DNA of 64,000 nucleotides. Origin: an uncultured Schlesneria sp. (lineage in GTDB: Bacteria > Planctomycetota > Planctomycetia > Planctomycetales > Planctomycetaceae). Positions 1-9,338 of the stretch are shown here, piece after piece. Within the stretch, counting starts at the first letter, position 1; every line of letters starts with the position of its first letter. Both the position numbers and the translations under genes were made by a program. Below the pieces are notes generated by a model. That model ran no database searches. It worked only from the letters and a program-made list of their open reading frames with translations, and was not told the origin of the DNA. The stretch spans positions 124,001 to 188,000 of the forward strand of contig CAIMFH010000201.1 of NCBI GenBank assembly GCA_903840265.1, given 5' to 3'.

Positions 1-487
1 CAGCAGCACCCGCCGTCGATGCTTCGATCGCAGCCACCGAACGCACCTGCACCCGCGATTGCTGACCGGCACCGACGACACGACTGAACGAATTATTGCG
101 ATCACGAGTCGCGATGACTTCCAGGCAGTTCGCCTTCCCGGCATGCCGACCGCTTGTCGGAGGTATATTGACTGTGACGGTCGCATCACTCAGGCCATTC
201 CAAGACTGGATACAGGCCTGCGCCATCGCAGTTGCTTCGGCCCCCGACTTGCCTTGCTGTAATGCCAGTGTGGCAGCGGTTGAAGCAGCGTCTGCCGCCT
301 GCTTCAGGTTCTGATTGTCGATCGAATGCAATCCGATATCGAACACCAATCCGATCAATCCGAAGATGGCCGGGACCGAAATGCCCAGCAACACCAGAAC
401 TTTTCCCGATCGGCGACTTCGCATAGATCGGTTATGTGTGGAAGGTTCGACTGCTATTTGTTGTGGACTGAACGTTTTGGCCCGCAT
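1..487 (-). CDS. TadG-like pilus assembly protein, N-terminal part (runs off left edge)
   Basis: Only the first 162 codons are in view; the gene continues beyond base 1. After a basic N-terminus comes one membrane segment (about residues 29-50) and then the motif QAADAASTAATLAL, which is typical of the TadG/putative Flp pilus-assembly N-terminal domain. Such proteins are anchored in the inner membrane with a large exported domain and belong to the Tad (tight adherence) machinery. The ATG at 487 has GGAG eight bases upstream; a second in-frame ATG lies at 424. It is the third of three same-strand genes, 16 bases after the second, and the two before it are TadE-like, which supports the assignment. 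The C-terminal domain (often von Willebrand-like) cannot be judged. Confidence 0.75.
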   Translation of the reverse strand, partial: MRAKTFSPQQIAVEPSTHNRSMRSRRSGKVLVLLGISVPAIFGLIGLVFDIGLHSIDNQNLKQAADAASTAATLALQQGKSGAEATAMAQACIQSWNGLSDATVTVNIPPTSGRHAGKANCLEVIATRDRNNSFSRVVGAGQQSRVQVRSVAAIEASTAGAA

Positions 488-503
488 GGTGATAACTCCA
501 GAA

Positions 504-1061
504 TTAATGCAAAATCTTCATCGTCGCGTTTGCAGTGAGATTGATTGTTCCCATCCATGCCGTCACGGGTGTCATCGGATCGCGTTTGAAGGTCAAGCGG
601 GTTGTCACGCGATCATCGACCAGATTCGTGCCGTCCAGCCATGTGATCTGAACCGTCACTTTCGCAGGCGGCATCGTGACGCAGTACGGCTTAACGGCTT
701 GGCCCACGGCGGATGCGTCGTTGCCATTCGTCGAGACGGCAGCCGGTCCCCAGGCCCCAGTGGGATCGACACCGGAGCCGCGAACGATGGATTCGCGAGC
801 CAGCCGGCGGGCCGCCAGTGAAAGCATATTTGATTGGAAAGCGACCAGACCCAAATCGAACATCGTGAAGAGCACACTGAACAGCAGGGACAAGACGATG
901 GCCGACTCAACGACAGTCGTTCCCGCACGACAATTCAAAGCGCAGTGAGTCCGGGCCGCGAGAAGCGAGACTTTCGCTTCAAAAATCGCGGCCCGGCCGG
1001 AGGCTCGTCCGGACTCACCTGCTTGTCGGCGTGTTGAATCAATGGAATTTCTGCGGCGCAT
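504..1061 (-). CDS. TadE-like minor pilin/pilus assembly protein
   Basis: This 185-residue protein has a prepilin-like stretch, RAGTTVVESAIVLSLLF, at about residues 45-61, followed by a hydrophobic helix and a C-terminal exported region. The pattern of a small residue, five positions, then Glu at the start of the helix is the TadE-family hallmark, where pseudopilin processing is done by a TadV-type peptidase. It lies 63 bases downstream of another TadE-like gene and 16 bases before a TadG-like gene, so the three probably form one transcript. The N-terminus before the motif is long (about 45 residues) and no good ribosome site precedes the ATG at 1061, so the true start may be an internal non-ATG codon. 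The family call is good; the exact role (TadE or TadF) is not resolved. Confidence 0.75.
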   Translation of the reverse strand: MRRRNSIDSTRRQAGESGRASGRAAIFEAKVSLLAARTHCALNCRAGTTVVESAIVLSLLFSVLFTMFDLGLVAFQSNMLSLAARRLARESIVRGSGVDPTGAWGPAAVSTNGNDASAVGQAVKPYCVTMPPAKVTVQITWLDGTNLVDDRVTTRLTFKRDPMTPVTAWMGTINLTANATMKILH

Positions 1062-1124
1062 GGAACGGCCCCGTTGGTAGGTACGAGATTGAGTGCAGCG
1101 GGAAAATCACCGATCGAAAACCGG

Positions 1125-1607
1125 CTATTGGTACTGCCGCATCTCGACTCGATAGTGCAGAGACAACTTCGTTGGGAAGCCCGGCCAAGGGACAATGGTC
1201 GTGTGCATGTAGCGCAAATCAACCACAACTTGTGTCGATTGATCCGCGTTCGCGTTGGTCGAGATCGTGGTCTGCAGTTGAGTCGGATCAAACCTCTTGA
1301 AGCTGGCCATCTCGGACTGAATCGCGTCCTTGATTCGTGATTCCCACAAGGAGCGCGAAGCAGGGACGACGCGATGAGTGGCCGCATGGTCCGCCCCAGT
1401 CCGCCCGGCATTGGATAAGACGAGATATGTGCTGACAATGCCGCCCAAATCGAACGTCAGCATCGCCAGTGACAAAAGCATTGGCAGCACGACTGCCATC
1501 TCGACTGCGGCAGCCCCACGCCGAGAGACGCCGTACTTCGTCGATGCGACCACTGAATTCAACAACTCAGGTCGGCAAGGGGCGCGCGAACATCTGCGAG
1601 TCAACAT
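1125..1607 (-). CDS. TadE-like minor pilin/pilus assembly protein
   Basis: The 160-residue product carries the motif RRGAAAVEMAVVLPMLL at about residues 29-45, a clear TadE-type processing and membrane segment, then a periplasmic or extracellular domain rich in beta-type sequence. In Tad systems these minor pilins help assemble the Flp fibre used for surface attachment. The ATG at 1607 is preceded by GAGGTG four to five bases upstream, a strong site, and nothing similar is upstream, so this is the first gene of the three-gene minus-strand group 1607 to 1. No Tad ATPase, secretin or Flp pilin gene is visible here; they may lie to the left of the window. Confidence 0.8.
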   Translation of the reverse strand: MLTRRCSRAPCRPELLNSVVASTKYGVSRRGAAAVEMAVVLPMLLSLAMLTFDLGGIVSTYLVLSNAGRTGADHAATHRVVPASRSLWESRIKDAIQSEMASFKRFDPTQLQTTISTNANADQSTQVVVDLRYMHTTIVPWPGFPTKLSLHYRVEMRQYQ

Positions 1608-2056
1608 TTTTCACCTCGAAGGACATGCGGGGAAGCAAGGTCGTTCGTCGAATCGACTATCAACGGATTAGCAGGACGAATCGAAAGATTTGAACTGGAG
1701 CACCTCGACGACGTGGTCCGCCACGGGAGAACCCGTCGCGGATGATCACTCAATTCGTGATCGCATTGTCATCGATGCTCAACTAAAGCTCGTGTTGCAT
1801 ATCGCGTCAAATTTCCGTGGCAAACCACGTATTTTGGAACACGGCTCGGCCTCTATTCGGCAGCTTCTTTTGGCTTCTAAATCTTACTGATTTCCATGGT
1901 CTTAAGCTGGTTGCATAAGATGGATTGCGACTCGCCCGATTGAGAGATTCTCCGGAGGATTGATGGTGGCCACACCATTGCCGGAGCTGAATAGGGCAAT
2001 CTCTTCTTGCCGAGTCATCGAGTCCAACGGCAACGGGATTCGATCGGTTAGAGTTC
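1608..2056. other. Intergenic region without a recognised gene
   Basis: About 450 bases between the 5' end of the Tad-like group and the 3' end of the EEP gene. Short open frames here have no recognisable protein character. The region must hold the promoter for the minus-strand Tad-like group, but I could not pick out convincing -35/-10 elements. Confidence 0.5.
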
Positions 2057-2779
2057 TTAAATCGTAAAATCGATGATGAGTGGCAGATGATCTGACGCAT
2101 CGCGAGTCGCACGACTGCGGGAGACGTGGATTCGTGTCACGGTGATCCCACCGCGCGTGAATGCCTTGTCGAGCGACCAGACCGGCAACCACGCTGGAAA
2201 CGAGCGGAATCGGGATGGCGGACTTGTCACTTGATGAAAGCCATGCACCTCAAACGGTCCTGATGCCAGGCGGTTTCGCCAATCGTTGAAGTCGCCAACG
2301 ATCAAGGAAGGCAGGCCCGTGCTTTCCCGATACAGGTGATGCTCGAGAATGTGCCGAGTCTGCCAGTCACGTTCCCGTTCCGACAACCCCAAGTGCCAGT
2401 GAGTCAGGTGAAAGGGGCCAGACGGGGATTCAACGACCGCCATCTGCGCTCCCCGCGGTTTGCGTTGGTGCCGCGTCAACGAGATCTGATGGTGAGTGCG
2501 AAACGGCCAACGCGACAGCAGCAGATTTCCGTAGCCTCCCTCTTTCACTTTGACGTTGAACTGAAAAAGATGGGCGGCCGGTTGAAACCACTCCTGCAGG
2601 ATCCCGGGTTGATTGTGGAATCGACTGCGGCGGACGTTGCGATCGACTTCCTGTAAGCAGACGATGTCCGGCGATTCGGCCTCAATGACATGCTGAATTC
2701 TCTCCAAGCGATACCGACGGTCTCGACCGCCGATTCCCTTGTGAATGTTGTAGCTCAACAAACGCACCGGAAACTCCAT
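2057..2779 (-). CDS. Endonuclease/exonuclease/phosphatase (EEP) family protein
   Basis: The 240-residue protein shows the EEP-fold motifs in order: LLSYNIHKGIGG near the N-terminus, CLQEVDRN (metal-binding Glu), THWHLGL, VGDFNDW (catalytic Asp/Asn) and a C-terminal SDHLPLI (Asp-His pair). These are the residues that bind Mg2+ and activate water in DNase I/sphingomyelinase-type phosphodiesterases. The substrate cannot be told from sequence; the closest style is the short bacterial proteins annotated as EEP family or UPF0294-like, which act on nucleic acids or phospholipids. There is no signal peptide, so a cytoplasmic location is likely. It diverges from comEC with only 83 bases between the two starts. 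Confidence 0.85.
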   Translation of the reverse strand: MEFPVRLLSYNIHKGIGGRDRRYRLERIQHVIEAESPDIVCLQEVDRNVRRSRFHNQPGILQEWFQPAAHLFQFNVKVKEGGYGNLLLSRWPFRTHHQISLTRHQRKPRGAQMAVVESPSGPFHLTHWHLGLSERERDWQTRHILEHHLYRESTGLPSLIVGDFNDWRNRLASGPFEVHGFHQVTSPPSRFRSFPAWLPVWSLDKAFTRGGITVTRIHVSRSRATRDASDHLPLIIDFTI

Positions 2780-2862
2780 TCAGGGTGGGCTGACTTTCAG
2801 GACCGCCACTAATTAAGATACTCGATCATCAACAATCCGCGAGGCAGTCGCCCGAGGATCAC

Positions 2863-5376
2863 GTGTTTCACCCGATTGAGCCAGCGACCGATGCTTACGA
2901 ATCCGATCAGTTCCGCCGCAGTCCGGCGGTGCCGGTCGTTTGCGCCGTCGCAATTGGAGTTCTGCTCGATCATGTTCTGGCCATTTCATTCCTCGGATGG
3001 TGGACTTATTCGGCAATCGCGTTGACGTTGGTTCTGCTCGCGTGGTCCCGACGGTGGAGTGCATTAACCGTACCCATGTTGTTGCTCGCCTGCCTTAGTT
3101 TGGGCGGGGGCTGGCATCATTGGCGTTGGAGTTGTCTGCAGGATGATGAAGTTTCGCACTGGGCGACCGAGACCGGATGTCTGGTTCGAGTCTTCGCCAA
3201 AGTTGTGAATGCCCCCACAGTCGTGGTCGCGATTGACGATCATGCCCCCTGGAAGCCGCCCGAGCGGACGCTGGTGATGCTGGAATGTCGGCGGTTGGTG
3301 GGTGGCTCGTCGCCAGCCGTATCTGGCTATGTCCGGCTGTCGATCGCAGGTCGCCTGGATCAACTTGCGATCGGCGATCTGGTCGAGGTCTCTGGTCTCT
3401 TGCTGCTTCCGTCGGAACCGTCGAACCCCGGTGATTTCGATACTCGGCGATGGCTGCGCACGCAGGGGCTGAATGCGACCTTGGCCGCCAATCAACCCGA
3501 AGCGGTGGTCGTGGCCGGTCGCGAGCGAACGATCTGGGACTGGCTGACGATCGGTCGCACCGCGGTCCGTCACCGAGCCGAAAACTTGATCGCCACGCGA
3601 TTGCGAGCCAGCAATGTTGCGGTCGCACAATCGTTGCTGTTGGGAAGCCGCGTTGAACTTGATCGCGATCTGAGGCGGGCTTTTGCCGAGAGCGGCACGC
3701 TGCACATCCTGGCCATCTCGGGGATGAACGTAGGGCTGCTGTGGATCGCGATCTCCTTTATGTGTCGCCTCTTCAGGCTACCACCACAAGCCTCTGCCTT
3801 AATCGCCTTGATCCTGCTTCCCGCGTACACCTTGATTACTGATGCGAACCCTCCGGTCGTTCGAGCGACGATCGTGGCGGTGGTGATGGTGCTGGGCCAA
3901 CTGATCGGCCGAACCGCGAATCATTGGAATTCGCTCGCCGTCGCCGCATTGATCGTGCTGATCTGGAATCCCAGCGATCTCTTCAATGCTGGTGCCCAAT
4001 TGTCGTTTATCGCTGTCGCCACGATCCTGATCACGATGCGATTTCTGAAATCATTCCGCGGGGCCGATCTGCTCGACGTGTGGTCCGGTGATCCTCAGAC
4101 AATCGTACGGCAACTGACTGATCGGCTGATGCGATCATTATTCGAGGGGTTCGCGATCAGCCTGGCGATCTGGGTGACAACATCACCATTGATTGCATCG
4201 CAGTTTCATCTGATTTCTCCCATCGGAGTCGTGTTCACTGTCCTGTTGAACGTCCCCATCGGCATCATGTTCTGCCTGGGCTATCTGTTCTTGTTCCTGG
4301 GTCTGATCTCACCGACGCTGTTTGGATGGCTGGGAGTTCCCTTTGATTTCCTGTTGGGTTGGTTTCTGTCCGCAGTTGAGGCCGCGTCAAGTTTTGACTT
4401 GGGTCACATCTATGCTCCGTCACCCCCGTCGTGGTGGATGATCGGCTTCTATTTGCTCGTTCCCGCATTGATCATCTGGGACCATCGCCATGGCCGCCTG
4501 TTCTGGTCAGTTCGAGTCACGTTGGCATGGACCATACTGGGACTGGCGATCTCGCTTCGACCGGCCAACGGCACCGAGCTGACTTGCACAGTCTTATCTG
4601 TGGGCCATGGACTAAGCGTGCTGGTCGAATGCCCGAATGGTCAGACGTTGCTTTATGACGCTGGCAGCATGACGGGCGGCGGTCGGGCAGCGCGCACGAT
4701 CGAGACCACGCTCTGGTCATCCGGGCATGCGCGGCTGGATGCGGTGGTCTTATCACATCCGGACGCGGATCACTGCAATGCCCTGCCGGAACTAGTCGAT
4801 GTGGTTCCGATTCGGACCCTATTGTGTCACCGATCGTTTCTCGACTGGTCTCAGCCGCCTGTCGCTGCCGCGCTAGAAGATTCGGCGAAAGCGGGCATCA
4901 ATATCAAATTGATCGCAGCAGGCCAGCAGATCCTGCTTGACCCCAATGTCACCTTCAAAGTACTGCATCCCGCGCGGGAGTTCACTGGAAAATCCGACAA
5001 TGCCAATAGCGTCGTGTTATGCCTGGAGTACGCAGGTCGACGCATCCTTTTTACGGGTGATCTAGAACACGATGGCTTGCATCGCCTGCTGAAAGAGCCG
5101 CCGGTCGATACCGATATCCTGCTGTCGCCCCATCATGGAAGTACCGCGGCGAATCCCAGTGATTTGGCTCGCTGGGCAAGACCGGAATGGTTACTCGTCA
5201 GTTACCGAGACGACTCCGTTCAAGACCGACTGGCGAATGTCTACGGTCCCGCCGCACAGGTGATGACGACCGCCAGATACGGAGCGATTCGCTGCCGTAT
5301 CAAGGCGAATGGAGAACTGATGATCGAGCCTTTCAAACGCCGAGTCGCCTCGCCAACTGAAATCAGGCGGCGTTGA
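2863..5376 (+). CDS. comEC: ComEC/Rec2-type DNA internalisation protein
   Basis: At 837 residues this has the full ComEC layout: an N-terminal DUF4131 region with membrane helices (about 25-85), a soluble OB-like part, the polytopic Competence domain (about 240-510) with the motif LAISGMNVGL near residue 280, and a C-terminal metallo-beta-lactamase domain with LSHPDADHCN around 628-637 and a later LSPHHGS. ComEC forms the inner-membrane channel for single-stranded DNA during natural transformation, and the MBL domain is thought to degrade the non-transported strand. Together with comF at 46 kb it hints at competence, though ComEC and ComF are also kept in bacteria not known to be transformable. 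It heads a plus-strand run with an 11-base gap to the next frame. Confidence 0.93.
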   Translation: MFHPIEPATDAYESDQFRRSPAVPVVCAVAIGVLLDHVLAISFLGWWTYSAIALTLVLLAWSRRWSALTVPMLLLACLSLGGGWHHWRWSCLQDDEVSHWATETGCLVRVFAKVVNAPTVVVAIDDHAPWKPPERTLVMLECRRLVGGSSPAVSGYVRLSIAGRLDQLAIGDLVEVSGLLLLPSEPSNPGDFDTRRWLRTQGLNATLAANQPEAVVVAGRERTIWDWLTIGRTAVRHRAENLIATRLRASNVAVAQSLLLGSRVELDRDLRRAFAESGTLHILAISGMNVGLLWIAISFMCRLFRLPPQASALIALILLPAYTLITDANPPVVRATIVAVVMVLGQLIGRTANHWNSLAVAALIVLIWNPSDLFNAGAQLSFIAVATILITMRFLKSFRGADLLDVWSGDPQTIVRQLTDRLMRSLFEGFAISLAIWVTTSPLIASQFHLISPIGVVFTVLLNVPIGIMFCLGYLFLFLGLISPTLFGWLGVPFDFLLGWFLSAVEAASSFDLGHIYAPSPPSWWMIGFYLLVPALIIWDHRHGRLFWSVRVTLAWTILGLAISLRPANGTELTCTVLSVGHGLSVLVECPNGQTLLYDAGSMTGGGRAARTIETTLWSSGHARLDAVVLSHPDADHCNALPELVDVVPIRTLLCHRSFLDWSQPPVAAALEDSAKAGINIKLIAAGQQILLDPNVTFKVLHPAREFTGKSDNANSVVLCLEYAGRRILFTGDLEHDGLHRLLKEPPVDTDILLSPHHGSTAANPSDLARWARPEWLLVSYRDDSVQDRLANVYGPAAQVMTTARYGAIRCRIKANGELMIEPFKRRVASPTEIRRR

Positions 5377-5386
5377 CTCGAGAGCG

Positions 5387-6283
5387 ATGCTCGCTGGTTG
5401 CAAATTCGAGCCCGATTCTGTTACAGACGAGGAAGTTCATGACGCGTTTCCAGACGAGTACAATTTTGTGTCGATGACTGCTGCCCGCAAAGATGATGAC
5501 CGTTCATTGAAGCGATGTACTGCTCCACGCCTGCTGGTGAGCGTCCGCTCGCGCCCGGAGGCGATTGAAGCACTCGCGGGTGGTGCGGATATCCTGGATA
5601 TCAAAGAGCCTGCTCGCGGATCATTGGGGATGGCAGATACGGTCAGCATCCGCGAGATCGCTGAGACGATTCGCGATGCAGGTGCCGCGACGCCACTCAG
5701 TGTGGCGTTGGGCGAACTGATTGATTGGATTGATCAAACAGATGCGGTGACGCTTCCTGAGGAAGTGACATTCGCAAAACTTGGAATGAGCGGCCTGATC
5801 GACCGGGAAGACTGGCGATCACTTTGGCGAGTCATCCGCAAACGTTTCGACCAGTGCCGCAGCTTGCCGCTGCGATGGGTCGCGGTGGCGTATGCCGATT
5901 TTGAGGTTGCGCGTTCACCCTCGATCGATGATGTGGCGACGGCGGCCATCGAAGCGGGCTGTGCTGGCCTGCTGATCGATACGTTCGCCAAGACCGGGCA
6001 GTCACTGAGCGATCTCCTTTCGGCGTCGCCACTTCAGCAGTTCGCCGAGCGATGTCATGCCTCAGGACTGTTTCTGGCAATCGCCGGCAGCTTGAAAATG
6101 AACGACCTTCCCGCATTTCGCAACATACACGCTGACATCGTCGCCATCCGCTCAGCCGCTTGCGAGCTCCATGATCGAAAGGGGACGATTAGCGCGACAA
6201 AGATCGCTCAGTTCCGAAATTCGCTCGCACAGTTGTCGAGCCGCGAAGACCGCTGCCTGCAAAGTTTGCAGGCTAAGACATAG
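5387..6283 (+). CDS. (5-formylfuran-3-yl)methyl phosphate synthase-like protein (MfnB/DUF556 family)
   Basis: The core starts at [15 protein letters not shown] and [17 protein letters not shown], matching the family of archaeal MfnB, which condenses two glyceraldehyde-3-phosphates into the furan precursor of methanofuran. Active-site residues known from the archaeal enzyme appear conserved: Asp and Lys in LDIKEP, Lys in FAKLGMSG, and the Asp/Lys pair in IDTFAK. Bacteria with tetrahydromethanopterin-linked C1 transfer, Planctomycetes among them, carry such genes, so a role in making a methanofuran-like C1 carrier is reasonable. The frame opens at 5387 but homology begins near residue 48, so the ATG at 5474 (residue 30) may be the real start. 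No other C1 gene is adjacent. Confidence 0.82.
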   Translation: MLAGCKFEPDSVTDEEVHDAFPDEYNFVSMTAARKDDDRSLKRCTAPRLLVSVRSRPEAIEALAGGADILDIKEPARGSLGMADTVSIREIAETIRDAGAATPLSVALGELIDWIDQTDAVTLPEEVTFAKLGMSGLIDREDWRSLWRVIRKRFDQCRSLPLRWVAVAYADFEVARSPSIDDVATAAIEAGCAGLLIDTFAKTGQSLSDLLSASPLQQFAERCHASGLFLAIAGSLKMNDLPAFRNIHADIVAIRSAACELHDRKGTISATKIAQFRNSLAQLSSREDRCLQSLQAKT

Positions 6284-6321
6284 AATTAAGAGACAGATCA
6301 ATTCGTCCGCGAGATCTCATC

Positions 6322-7083
6322 ATGTTGCTTGTAGAATCAAACGCCGGGGTGGTTCGACTGACACTCAATCGACCCGAACGAAGAAATGCCCTCTCCGAGG
6401 CGATGCTGACGGAACTGGGAGCCGCGCTGGAAAAGATCGCTGCGGATCGGTCCGCTCGAGTTGTGGTGCTGGCGGCGGCTGGTCCGGTCTTTTGTTCCGG
6501 ACATGACCTGAACGAAATGGTCGGTCGCCCCGAAACAGACTATCAAACACTGTTCACCCGGTGTTCTCGCGTGATGCAGCAGATCCGACATCTCCCGCAG
6601 CCCGTGATTGCACGAGTGCAGGGATTGGCGACCGCCGCTGGATGCCAGTTGGTCGCAACATGCGACTTGGCGGTTGCAGCCGATGAAGCCAAATTCGCCA
6701 CGCCGGGGGTGAAAATCGGCCTGTTCTGTACGACCCCCATGGTTCCGCTGGTCCGCGCCGTTCCTTCCAAAGTGGCCATGGAAATGCTGCTGACGGGCAT
6801 TCCTATCAGTGCCGAACGAGCACTGGCGGTCGGACTGGTGAATCGAGTCGTTGCTGCCGATCAACTCGATGTGACAATCAGTGAACTAACAGATGCCATT
6901 GTCGGCAGCAGTCCCACGACACTCAGCTTGGGCAAGCAAGCCTTCTACGAGCAGCTGGCATTGGACGAATCGACCGCCTACGAGCAGGCGACGTGCCTGA
7001 TGACCGAAAATGCGATCCAGCACGATGCGCAAGAGGGGATCTCTGCGTTCCTGCAAAAGCGTCCTCCCAAGTGGAGCGAATAG
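6322..7083 (+). CDS. Enoyl-CoA hydratase/isomerase family protein lacking both catalytic glutamates
   Basis: A 253-residue crotonase-fold protein. The oxyanion-hole segments are present: CSGHDL at about 57-62 and ATAAGCQL at about 105-112, which bind the CoA thioester. In classical hydratases a Glu sits where this protein has Gln (GCQL) and a second Glu sits where it has Gly (TPGVKIG), so neither catalytic Glu is in place. It therefore resembles ECHDC3-type proteins whose reaction is uncertain, and it should not be assumed to hydrate enoyl-CoA. It sits 38 bases after the mfnB-like gene and 53 before a phosphate acyltransferase, suggesting co-transcription and a CoA-ester-linked task. Confidence 0.85.
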   Translation: MLLVESNAGVVRLTLNRPERRNALSEAMLTELGAALEKIAADRSARVVVLAAAGPVFCSGHDLNEMVGRPETDYQTLFTRCSRVMQQIRHLPQPVIARVQGLATAAGCQLVATCDLAVAADEAKFATPGVKIGLFCTTPMVPLVRAVPSKVAMEMLLTGIPISAERALAVGLVNRVVAADQLDVTISELTDAIVGSSPTTLSLGKQAFYEQLALDESTAYEQATCLMTENAIQHDAQEGISAFLQKRPPKWSE

Positions 7084-7136
7084 CCGCGGAGTCTCAATTC
7101 ACTTTCCAGTAGCCGCCTTAGATTCCAGCAGAGTGA

Positions 7137-8054
7137 TTGATCATGTCGTTAGTTGGCTTCGACGAGTTGTATCAGTTCGCGGACGCAATGCCGTCGCCGG
7201 TCTCGGTGGTGGCTGCGGGTGGGGCCGATCCCACTGTGCTCCAAGCATTGTCGCTCGCACAGCGTCGCGGCTGGGTCGCTCCCGTGCTGACGGGGATCGC
7301 TGTGGAAATTGAACAACTGGCGACTGACCTGCAGATCGATACGACAGGATTTCGTATTATCGATACTGATGATCCCGCTGGTGCCGCAGTGGCTGAGATC
7401 AAGGCGGGCCGCGCCCAAACGCTGATGAAGGGGCAGATCGCTACTCCGGCACTCATGAAAGCGGTCCTGTCGCGCGAGACCGGCCTGCGGACGAATCGCT
7501 GTATCTGCCAAGTCGTGCTGATGGAGATCCCACGCGATCACCGGCGGTTCCTATTGTCAGACACCGGGATCACGATTCAGCCGACTCTAGATCAGAAGGC
7601 GGATATCCTGCAGAGCCTGGTTGATGTCGCGAGCGTGCTTCGGGAGCCTGAAACTGATGAGCCACCTCGCGTGGCGGTGATGTCAGCAACCGAGAAAGCT
7701 TCCGAATCAATGCCTGACACGCTCGATGCGGCCGAGTTAACTAAGCGTGGTGCCAGTGGCCAATTTCCCGGCGGTCTCGTGCAGGGGCCGCTATCTTTCG
7801 ACCTGGCCTATGCGGTCGATGCTGGAGAGAAAAAGAAGATCGAAGGGGGCGTGGTCGGTGTCGCTGATGCCATGTTGTTCCCAGACCTTTTGTCAGCAAA
7901 TCTGACAGTTAAAGCGATCATGTACACGGCTAATTGTCGCTTCGGCGGCGTTTTGTGCGGAACGAGTTCGCCAGTGGTGTTCATGTCGCGAGCCGACACG
8001 ACGACGACACGGCTGAATTCGCTGGCACTGACATTGAGAATGCTGACTCGCTAG
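7137..8054 (+). CDS. Phosphate acetyl/butyryltransferase family protein
   Basis: The 305-residue protein matches the PTA/PTB fold: an N-terminal [15 protein letters not shown] segment, [17 protein letters not shown] in the middle, the [13 protein letters not shown] stretch, and a C-terminal [16 protein letters not shown] motif that is diagnostic of phosphate butyryltransferase-like enzymes. These enzymes exchange CoA for phosphate on short acyl groups, giving acyl phosphates for a kinase. The length fits Ptb rather than the long Pta. No acyl kinase gene follows; transcription stops here because the next gene is on the other strand 36 bases on. Whether acetyl, butyryl or another acyl group is used cannot be told. 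The frame starts MIMSL, so the second Met (7143) is equally possible. Confidence 0.85.
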   Translation: MIMSLVGFDELYQFADAMPSPVSVVAAGGADPTVLQALSLAQRRGWVAPVLTGIAVEIEQLATDLQIDTTGFRIIDTDDPAGAAVAEIKAGRAQTLMKGQIATPALMKAVLSRETGLRTNRCICQVVLMEIPRDHRRFLLSDTGITIQPTLDQKADILQSLVDVASVLREPETDEPPRVAVMSATEKASESMPDTLDAAELTKRGASGQFPGGLVQGPLSFDLAYAVDAGEKKKIEGGVVGVADAMLFPDLLSANLTVKAIMYTANCRFGGVLCGTSSPVVFMSRADTTTTRLNSLALTLRMLTR

Positions 8055-8090
8055 TCCCAGAGAATCAATTGTCGAAGTATCGCCGTCCGT

Positions 8091-9143
8091 TCACTGAGCG
8101 AGTTCCGGGATCGCCGCCAGGCTCTCAAGTGCTGCTTGCGTTTCACGATGGTGACGCTGGGCGTGCAACACGTACTGCTGAATCGCGGTCTTCAGTTCCG
8201 GAAGGCCGTCGAGGTGATCGGTGTCCAGGTAATACTGCACCGTTTCAAGCGATTCGCTCAATGTTCGCAGGTGCGTTCGGTGTTGATCGGCCAGTTCGCG
8301 AACGGAAGTGATCTGGGGGACGCTCGGCGGCTTTGCCGGTTCGGCAGCAGTCGACTCTACCGCGAATGATGCGGCCGTGACTTCAGCTTGGAACTCACCA
8401 AGTCGCAGCTTGTCGCCCACGTCCAAAGCCTGCAGCGAATCGATCAATTGGTCATTGACCTGTAAGCGATCGCTGTGCTGCAAGTCGACCAGCCAACAAG
8501 TTCGATTCGTGCGAATTAAAGCGGCCAACACAATCGGAATCTCGGGGTGATCCAGGCGCAACTTGCACTGAGCCCCACGTCCGATCAACGTGAGACGGCG
8601 ATCGACCGGCCACAGATTGTCGCTCTGCTCGACTCCGGCAAATTTCAATTGGATCTGCGAGACTTCCTCGGCAAGCTCCGAACTCCTCGATTGCGGATCT
8701 TGCTGACCATTGGCGGGTAATTCCAGATCTGCAACCGAGAGGCGGAATGGTCCCAGCGCCACGGGCTTCGGGCCAACCCAGCTGACTGGCGGTTGAGTAT
8801 CGCCCAGACCACAGCAGAAGAGTCCACCGTCGATCCATTGCACGTAGGCATGGTACGGCAGAACCGAAGGCTGGTTGATGCGAACGTCGCACTGGCCGTC
8901 ACTGCCGATGAGAAGAGAGGGACGGTTAAGTGACACCTTCCTGGCGTGCGCTTCGCCTTTGACTTCGATCAAGAGTTGCAGACCAGGCTGACCCGCGCAA
9001 TCTTCAAACAGCTGTCGACGTGATTCCTCGACATCAACGGGCGCGGGGGTGCGACTAACACTCGAACCAGTTTCAGCCTTGAATTCGTTGTTTTGCAGCA
9101 ATCGAAGACGACGTCGTCGTTGCAGTGTGCTCGCGTCGCGCAT
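8091..9143 (-). CDS. FHA-like domain protein with two degenerate FHA modules
   Basis: About 350 residues. Two forkhead-associated-like units are visible: LLIGSDGQCDVRINQP with PYHAYVQW, and LTLIGRGAQCKLRLDHP followed by a VNDQLIDSLQALDVGDKLRLG strand series. FHA domains bind phosphothreonine peptides, but the first unit has Ser in place of the key Arg after the Gly, and neither unit keeps the usual Ser-x-x-His, so phosphopeptide binding may be lost or altered. The C-terminal 70 residues look helical, possibly a coiled coil. The frame stays open to a GTG at 9200; I prefer the ATG at 9143 because the extra N-terminus is short, basic and unlike a domain. No signal peptide. Confidence 0.72.
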   Translation of the reverse strand: MRDASTLQRRRRLRLLQNNEFKAETGSSVSRTPAPVDVEESRRQLFEDCAGQPGLQLLIEVKGEAHARKVSLNRPSLLIGSDGQCDVRINQPSVLPYHAYVQWIDGGLFCCGLGDTQPPVSWVGPKPVALGPFRLSVADLELPANGQQDPQSRSSELAEEVSQIQLKFAGVEQSDNLWPVDRRLTLIGRGAQCKLRLDHPEIPIVLAALIRTNRTCWLVDLQHSDRLQVNDQLIDSLQALDVGDKLRLGEFQAEVTAASFAVESTAAEPAKPPSVPQITSVRELADQHRTHLRTLSESLETVQYYLDTDHLDGLPELKTAIQQYVLHAQRHHRETQAALESLAAIPELAQ

Positions 9144-9338
9144 AGGAGGGGCCTTGCAGCGGACTCTCTTCAGCAAAGAAACTCCATACCTCTTTGCCAC
9201 TACTAGATCCTGCAGGATGAATGGGGGTCTGTCAACTTGGAGAAACCGAAGCGAAGGAACTTGCTGATGCGATTGCAGCGATTGTTCCGATCGTTCGAGT
9301 CAGAGCGGGCGCGGAGACTTGGCACAGAGCGGCCAGCC

